A stretch of 64,000 nt of DNA, from the NCBI GenBank assembly GCA_013397695.1, contig VYZI01000073.1:2790837-2854836 (forward strand), read 5' to 3'. Shown in pieces: positions 37,401-46,400 of the stretch (positions within the stretch are counted from its first letter, which is position 1; the number at the start of each line of letters is the position of its first letter). A program made the translations under genes and the position numbers. The notes beneath the pieces are model-generated. The model had not been told where the DNA came from and ran no database searches. It saw only the letters and a program-made list of their open reading frames with translations. Source of the stretch: Centropus unirufus (lineage: Eukaryota; Chordata; Aves; Cuculiformes; Centropidae).

Positions 37401-40400
37401 CCCAAACGGGTGCGAACACACAGATGTCCTCACAGAGAAACACAGAGTTCTCATTAAGATAATTTGTCTTGCCTTCTAGGGAGCATGGGGTGGTGGGCTT
37501 CTGATGTCAAGAAAACACAAGTGGAAGTTAAATGGTGTGGAAAGGTATGTTTTATTAACATTAATTAAGCATATTTATTAAATACATTATACACACTTGT
37601 GATAACCATAGAAATGTTTTTAAATAAAAAACCTGTGTTATCTCCAAGGTACAGCATGGAGAAATTATGCAAACTGTCCCTCTAGATGAAATAGCAGTGC
37701 TAAGTGTCTTTGCTCAGTGCTACACTAGTGTAGCACTTTGTTTTACACTACAAACAGCAGACATTTCTTGTTTGCTTTATCATTCTGTTTAGCACATGTG
37801 TGCAGCTCCACAGTGGTTTCTGCAGCATCTACTGATTCAGTGTCCAACATAAATTAGCTACTGTATTTATCTAAGAAATTAATCTTGGAGGCCTTTCATG
37901 CTATAGCCTAAAAGGCGAATGCATCTGCAGTTTGGACAGGTCCCCCTCCAGTCTGTGTGAGTGACATCTTCTTAGTAAATCTGTGCCCGGATATGCACAG
38001 TGCCAGTCATGAGCTCATGAGCACTGCACATAAACACAGATAAATAAAAGTGATGCCAATCCAGTTCAGAATCTGGAAAGACTGAACTTAAACTTCCAAA
38101 CAGCTCCTTATTCAGAAACTTTCAGTTAAGCTGTGAAACTTTTTGCCGTAGGATGTTAAAATTTACCTGTGTTCAAGGGAAGAGAACTAAAAACCATGCG
38201 AGACTTCCGTGAGCAACAATTGACATGGGGCTTAGAGAATATTTGGAGGAAGGTCATATATGCTTGCCGTGTTCTATATTCCTCCCAGACATGTATTTAG
38301 GCCACTTGCTACAGACAGTATGCTGGGCTTGATGGAGTCACTCTCATTTGTGTATTTTCTGTAGCTCATTCTGTTTAGGGGTAAATTATTTTTCCATTTT
38401 GCCTTTTTTATCTCTAAATTGAATTGCTGTTCCTTGCCAATTAAAATTACAAACAACTTCCTCATCCTGTTCCTGAAGATAAGGAGGATACTTTGATGAT
38501 TTGGTTCCTTTTTCATAGGCATCACATGCAAAATTTGGAAGGCAGCCACTGGTGCTGCGAATTCAATTTGCTTAAGGCTGCCTCCAGCACTCTGAACTTA
38601 CATATTGTGCGTTTAAAAGGATATACACCCAAATATCCAACAAGTTGGAAAAATCCACCCAGTTGCCCGTGAGGACAGTATAAAAAATTACTTTTCTTCC
38701 CAAATTGCTGTCCAAATTCTGCTGGAATGAGAAGTTCAGGTTGAATCTATATTGGAAAATTTTCCAAATAATATGCTTTAGAACCAGATCTCCAGTGGAT
38801 TTTATCTAGGGCTTTGATAAGCAACATCTCCATATGTTTGGCAATGAATTAATGAAATTTGTCATTTCCAATGTGGTTCCTCTGCTTGATGGACACAGCA
38901 GCTCATTTTAGTTTGTCCAGATTACAAATGTCTGTACCTTTAGAAACTTACTAGATCCAACTTTCATGGGCATTCCTGTTTTCATGTTAGATACTGGAGT
39001 AGAATCCAGTCATTACAGGTCTGGATAGAACAGAACTGGAGCTGATACTCATGTTTTATTGAAGAGAAAGAGACAAGGAGGGAGCATTAAATGGAGCACC
39101 TTGTGCTCTGAGTACTCCGACCCTTCTGGTAACAGACAATCCAGCAAAAATTCTGTCAAAGGCAGGAGGAATTGCAGGACCACCCTGCAGTCCGCACACA
39201 GCAGATTTCCAGCCATTCCAAGGCACTCTGAAGGAGGCTTATCACCTGGTGCCTGGAGTAGATGAGTCTGGCCACTGTCAGGAATTCATTCTGATGTCCC
39301 TCTCCTGGGGGCTCGAGCAGAGCGCTGACAGCTACATGAAAAAAGCATGTTTGCAGCTGAACGAGCGCTCCCATAAGGGGTCTGGACATCCTTCCCAGGT
39401 CCGTAGCTGGTCAGTGGGTACACCTCAGTCTGTTTTTAATGATGGCTGAGGACCAAATTCTGCCAGTTCTAATTATCTCCTGCCATCCATTTGATATCTC
39501 TAAAGGAAAACATCTCTTGTTGTTTTTCTGGCTGTGACCCACAGCCAAAAATCCCCTAGGTTCTTGGTGCTTCATTGCTGAGGTGAATGTGTGATGCCTT
39601 AAAAAAAATCTGTGGATCCATGTCGCTTTTTTCCTTCACTGTTTGTCTTGGTCAGCAATTTCCTCAAGTGCATACTGATGGCCAAAGCCCAGAATAACTG
39701 ATAACAAAGAAAAATGGTGAATTTTTATTTTACATGATTAATTTTTGCTGTGTGCAATTGGGGAAATAAATGACCTTAGCCTAAATTAAATGGTTTGGGC
39801 AGATAATTAACTTCTGGCTGTAGTCAGGAAATAAGCATTTTGCTTGAGAAAATCCATACCACCGCTATTACCCAGAAGTCTTTTAAAGAATTTCTGCCTG
39901 ATTCTGCATAGGCACAGATAAAAATTTATAAGTATATCAAAGGAAATTCATAGACCTGAATGCATGTTTGGAATCATTAGCTTTGGTGTTGCAATCAGAT
40001 GACTGACTCTGAGCTGATTAAAAGCTGCCAAATACTTGAAAAGCCAAGCCAAGAGGCCAGATGTTGCCTGTGGAAGACTGTTCCCTACAGATTTTGCATC
40101 AGACACTTGTACAGTCCCATTTAAATAGCAAAGAAGAAAGCACAAAAGTGGTGCCCAGTGTCCATGTGAATTTTGGTTTTGCATGCTTTGCAAGAGTGAA
40201 AGCAATTTGGCAGGAAATGATAAGGAAATGCATAAGCCCATAGTGCTGTCTTGAAATCCCACAAAGGAAAACATTCCCAGATTCCAATAAGCTCAGCTCT
40301 GCTCCTACAAATGTTACCTGCAAGTGTGTCCTGGGTCCTTCAAGTTTTTACACGCCCAGTTGATTGATTCATATCATAAAAACTCACATCCCTGCACTAC

Positions 40401-43400
40401 GTGACATCCTGTGCACTATGCATCCTTGACAGCCTGCCAAATAAGATGCAAATGTATAAGTTTATCTCCATATGTAATTATAGTAATTAACAAATAGCCA
40501 GTAAAGCATAACACAAAATTAAAATAATAAACAACTGGACAATCTTCCATTCTCTCCTTGCCACAGTCCCGAATGTCTCTTCTCTAAGCTGTATTGTGAC
40601 GGGACACTGTTTATTCAGAAGATCTGGGCTGATATCATTTTTGCAGTGCGTGTGTCCTGAATAGAGGCAGGATCAGGCTCTTTTAAGGACAGATGGATTA
40701 GTTCTATGTTTATTACTGTGGTAATTTTGGACCCAGTCCTTCAACAGGATGAGTTATCTTGGTCAAGCTAAAATTTTAGGAGCTATCTAATTTATCATCA
40801 GCACAACAGTAAGAAAAATTACTTCAAACCAGGTTTTCTAAGTTACTCAGAGATATAGGGGTCCCCGGAAGTATTTAGAGGAATTTCCAAAAATGACTAT
40901 GTGAGCTACTTATTAAAACTTTTCTGAAACTGGAATCAATGGGAGGGAATATGATAGTTTGCCAGCATTCTGTCTGCATCTTTGATCAGCTGTGTAACAT
41001 TAGAAAGTTAATCAGTGATGTGGGTGTTTATATGAAGTTTGCCCTATATTTATGAAGTATAGATGACTCCCCAGAAAATTTAATACTGATTAAGTTTAGT
41101 GGATAGAGAATTGTATTGTGGTATGTTGCCAGAATTGTCATCCAAAAACCAGCTAGAGTGGATTAGATTCACTATGAAGGCATTGCTATCCTAATATCTC
41201 TCATGATTTTAGCTTTGCTTGCTCAGAAAAAGAAAAATGTGCACATTATTACATATTCATTATTATTACTATTACTAAATGTCTCCATGGTTTCAATGCC
41301 ATAGCACAATATCTGAGTTTTATGTGGTTTGCTATCCCAGGGCCAATTCGGTGACCTGGAACCCTCACAAGATGATGGGCGTCCCCCTGCAGTGTTCAGC
41401 CCTGCTAGTAAGAGAAGAGGTATGTCCCAATGTACTCACTTCTGCTTCTGAAAATCCTGGATTTTTCTTCCTTAACTATGCCATAGCTCATATTCGCTAA
41501 TGTGATGATCTGTAAAAGAAACCGAGATGTAGACCTCTAGTTTCATGCTTAGGCTGTGACGGCAAAGAGAATTAAAGCAGTTGTCTTACAGCAGTGACAG
41601 ATGCAGTTAATGGCAATGGCTCTACAGAGTTTTGGGGCTTTCCCTTCACAATGTCCACAGTGAAGCTGTGGGTGTATGGCTGTGTAACTCCACTTGCTTC
41701 CATGTAGTAAGAAATGTAACTTTAAGCAAACTCTAGCCCTCTTAGGATGAGTGGTGTGGTATGGTATGCATGCAGTATGACATTTTGCCCAGAATCTGGA
41801 CATCCTTACACTTTCTAGACTTTTAAGATAGAGATTTCATTCCAGCTCTGATCCATACATCCACTTTGGGGCAAATTGGAAATAAAAAGAGAAGACAAGT
41901 TCACTTGGAATAGACAGACATCTCATTTAGTACTAGAATGTGGATTACACTCGAAGCCTGTAACTTTCATATAACCGTCAGTTACTGGGACAGCTGCTAT
42001 ACAACCACTACTTTCTAAACCAGCTATCAAAAAGCTGATTGCTGTTTTGCTAACAGCTGTACAACAGATTGCATCCAAAGTGATTGCACTTAGGAGAAGA
42101 GAAGCTGGCTTTTATTTGCCCTTTGGGTCAGTTCCCTAAGACAAATCCTCCCTGGTTGAAGTTAGTACCCTCATTGACCCCTAGTAAGAACAGATGGCTC
42201 AGATTAAGAGCAAGCCAATTTTTTTTCCCTCTCTTTTTACTATCTTGGTTTTGAGTTATACATAAAGATTAGTCTTGATGATAAACAGCCAAGTTTTGAT
42301 TCTCTTTGGACTGAAAATTGCAGTTTTAGGCAACAGCCCTAATATTAACCTTAAACTTGGTTGAGGACATAACTAGAGTCAGAACATGACTCTATGCATA
42401 TCTCTTGAAAAGCTAAAAAGGAAACCTCATGCTTTCATGTGCCAGGTTTCTTCACCTTCTTGGCTTCTGGTCCTCCCACAAAGCTGCCTCTCAAAGTGGT
42501 TATCTTGCAACTCAGAAAAATCCCTAGCTAGCTGTGTAAAACCATATGCTCTTCTGCCTGTTCAAAGCTTTCTGTACCACTTAAGCCTCCAATCTGCAGC
42601 TGAGAGCTTTGCAGGAGAGAACTATGGCTACAAAGAAAGAAAACAATGAAAATCAGAATTTCAGAGGCCAAAGCAATTAGAAAAGTGGTGCAATCTTACT
42701 TAGGTTAGTCATCAAATTGGTTTGGTCTGACTCAACCAGAAAAAAAGCCTTCAAAATAAAGTAGTAAAAGGAAACAGAATAAGGAATAAAAACCAAGGTC
42801 CAAAAATGACCTTACGTATAATGATGCTAAGAAGCACAGTGGCCCCTTTTTTTTAAACAATGCCTGGGCTCTGGGAGTGGCCGACACATTGTTGGGTCAG
42901 GTACCAGGGTGTCCAGGGCACTGAATGGAATATGGGAAGCAGTCCAATGAGAAACTAAATCTGGTTTTGTCCTTTCTTTGATCTTCCTTTTGCACTTGGA
43001 CATGTATTCGACTGAATTTGGATGTCTGCAATTTTTCACTGAAAGCAAATCTCAAACCAGTAGTCACATCTGTGCCAACATCGCTTCTTTGTGTCTTTGT
43101 TTCTGCAAGGGATTGATGCAGAGTTGCAATCAAATGCATGCTTCCTACCTCTTTCAACAAGACAAGCACTACGACCTGTCTTACGACACAGGAGACAAGG
43201 CTTTGCAATGTGGACGGCATGTTGATGTCTTCAAGCTGTGGCTGATGTGGAGAGCAAAGGTAGGATTGCCTGCAGTATATTTATTTGTATTAAAATAACA
43301 CACACCAGATACAGGGATTATTTTTTTTAATCATCATTTTAGAGAATATCTGATCGGGATTTCCCATATATAAGATGAAAGAAAGAACACTATTATTTTC

Positions 43401-46400
43401 TGGTTTTTATACTTTTAACAATTTTGCTTCAAAGCAGTACACACCATTTTGAAGCTTGAGCTCCATGGCTTTGCAAAACATTTTCCTTGTGTAACTGCAG
43501 CAGGCTAATAGCATGAATCATGTACCTAAGGATGTTGTTACAAAGCTTTCTGGAAAGAAAAACATGTTTTAATTACATTCAGAAATTAAACACATCAAAT
43601 CAAGACTGGAATACCTAGTTTCATTGTTTGCAGTAGATATGAGGTCATCTTTTGAAGGAGTAGAGGAAAACTCCTAAAAATCTATTCTCCTGGAAGTCTG
43701 AAAACACCAGCTCTAATGATTAATTCATCTGTATTCGTGCAATGTTACTAATAATTTCTTCCATATATTTATCCAATCTATTATGTTAGGTTGCCTCAGG
43801 TGTGTTCAGAGGAGATGACATCACTGTTTCCATTTCCAGAAAGCCTTAAAGATCCTCATGTGCTTCATTAAAACTCTGAAAACAATCCTGAGACAGACAT
43901 CAACTGTAGCTGGAGATGTGGAAGTCTTCAGAGTAGGATGCAAGTTTCTGTAGTTGCAGTAGCTGTTGAGCTAACTGGGGTCTCCAGAGTGACAGGCAAT
44001 TTTAGCCACATGTCTCTAACTCCAAGCCTTTCTCCCAGGGACATGCTAGTTCTACCCTGTTTTGAAATCTCTACACACAGAAGAATAATGACAGGGGCTT
44101 TTAAGTCAGCTCTGCACTGCCAGAACAGATTTAACAAGGACATGCAGCCATTACTCAGAGACATTTCTTCTTCTAAACCTCATTTTTTCAATATGACTTG
44201 TACTGCTTTTTCTCTTCCCACACTCCACTTGTAATATTAATGTTACAAAATAGGATGTGTATTTCTTAAACAGTTTATCTATTCCAGCTGTTTGTTCCCC
44301 TTACTGCCTCATAAAGCTGGATCCTTTGTTCATGGCATCACAGCTGGTGATTGCAGGAGCAATTATGATGTCACAGAAAGAGGATTATGACTTCTGCCAG
44401 AGAAGAAAAGGCAGGATTTGCTGCAGCTCTTAAAAACACATCTTCTGATTTTATGTGGTGTCAATTAGAAAAGAAGAGAGAAAAATACTACAGATGCAGG
44501 GCAGTATCTAGACAAAACATGCATTTCACAGGCATCAGGCTGGGTTATAAAAGCATATCTGCCCATTCTGTGCTTAACTAAAGAAAAATTATTCTTGGAA
44601 AAACCTCTAGCACATCACCTCTGGAAGGTTAAAAACCTCTTTTCTGAAAATAACAGGACACGCCCCATGTCTGGAACTCAGAACCTTCTAGAAGCCCGCT
44701 CTGTGCCAGCCCAGGCTGCCCAAAACTGTGCTCAGTCTCTGCAAAATCTACCAAGGAGGGCACCCTTCACTGGAGCTGTTAGCAATATTGTGCTGTGAAC
44801 CAAGCTAGAACCCAGTGTTTACTTTGCAGAGGTGGCTATAAGGGTGCTAGTGGCAAGAGCCAGAGATAAACGAGCTCTGCTTAGTAAAATGTACTTTGTC
44901 TTGTAGAATCAGATCCCTATTCTGTCCCACAGAGACTTCTGAGCAGTGACTTGTCCTGGTGCTTTGGCAAGTGGTACGTGGTCCTTCTACTGTTCTGCTT
45001 CACAGAACAGAGAATTACATAACTTTTTTTTTTCTCCCTGTCTCTGAAGGGAACCACAGGATTTGAAGCACAAATTGATAAGTGCTTGGAGCTTGCAGAA
45101 TACCTGTACAATAAAATAAAGAACAGAGAAGGGTATGAAATGGTGTTTGATGGGAAGGTATGTATTGCAACTTCTTTTTCCCAGTTGGTCAGCAGCACTT
45201 GCTTGAGTCCCCTGTTGGGATACCATCAACAGGTCACACCAATCAGAACGTGAGAGAGAGCAGGGTCCATTGTAACAAAACCTGTTGCTGTGCCAGTATC
45301 TCTCTTCCTCATGGGTTCCAGGGACAAGAGAGATGAGGCAGCTGTGTGTATGATTACAGTTTGCACTTTCCCTCCACTGGTACTAAATACTGGCATCTCA
45401 GGCTAACAGGGCATGCATGTGATTAGAAACAGCTTTTAAGTAATGAAAACAAATTTCCTAACATCACGGTCTGTTCCATGTGAGGGGTCACAGTGCCCCA
45501 CAGAACTCTGAAAGGACAGTTGTGCAAAGTACTGTTATCAGCACCCTCAGGCAGGCAGACATGGGGACCTGAGGTGGCCCAGGGAGGCCTTGACCACTAC
45601 AATTCCTGGTACAGCAGGGCAGCAGCTGGTGTTGCTGGACGCTCCTGGCTCATGTGGCAAAGGTGACGCTACCAAGTGGGGTGCAAATATCGCTGGGCAT
45701 GTTGTTTCCATCAAATGAGTCCAACCGAGACGGGGCTTCTGGGTGCCAGGTGCTCAGCTGGAGCACAGCGCCCAGGGAAAGGCAGCACAGCCTGGGTTGT
45801 GTGGCTGTGCCTCTGAGCAGCCCCGGACTGCACCCAGCACATTGTGGGCAACCTTCTCCAGCTGTGATGGCTGGGACAGATGTGGTAGAGACCTGTTACA
45901 AACTTTGCTGTAAAAGAGAAAAAAAAGAAAGATCACATTTAGCTTTATTCCTCCTACTTGTCATGGGTTTTGTTCTCTGTGCGTGCCCTAGAAGGTTTCC
46001 TCTCAGAATAGTCTTCGCAGACAGTGACCAGCTTGTGCCTAAGCAACTCTGCTGCACGAGGATAAATGTGACTAGATTTCTTCAGACAGAGATAACAGAC
46101 TCATATCCACATGCCACTGTGTGATTTATTTCCTGCTCCTCACACACCATCACTGAATTTGGTCCATTCGGTCTGATGGGGAGTAAAGGAACCAGAAGCA
46201 GTAGGAGTTGCTGTGACACGTTTTGCATCCAGGAAAAAGGAACACAGTAAGGCAGGCAGCTGTTGGGAGATTGCAAAAATATACTAAATGTTAACTGATT
46301 CTTACTTTATGCCTTTCTACTTGGTGCTCCCATTTAAGTTAAAGTAGCTAAGACACTGTGGTGCATGCTTTTTAATACAGCAGCTAGCTGAATCAAACTG

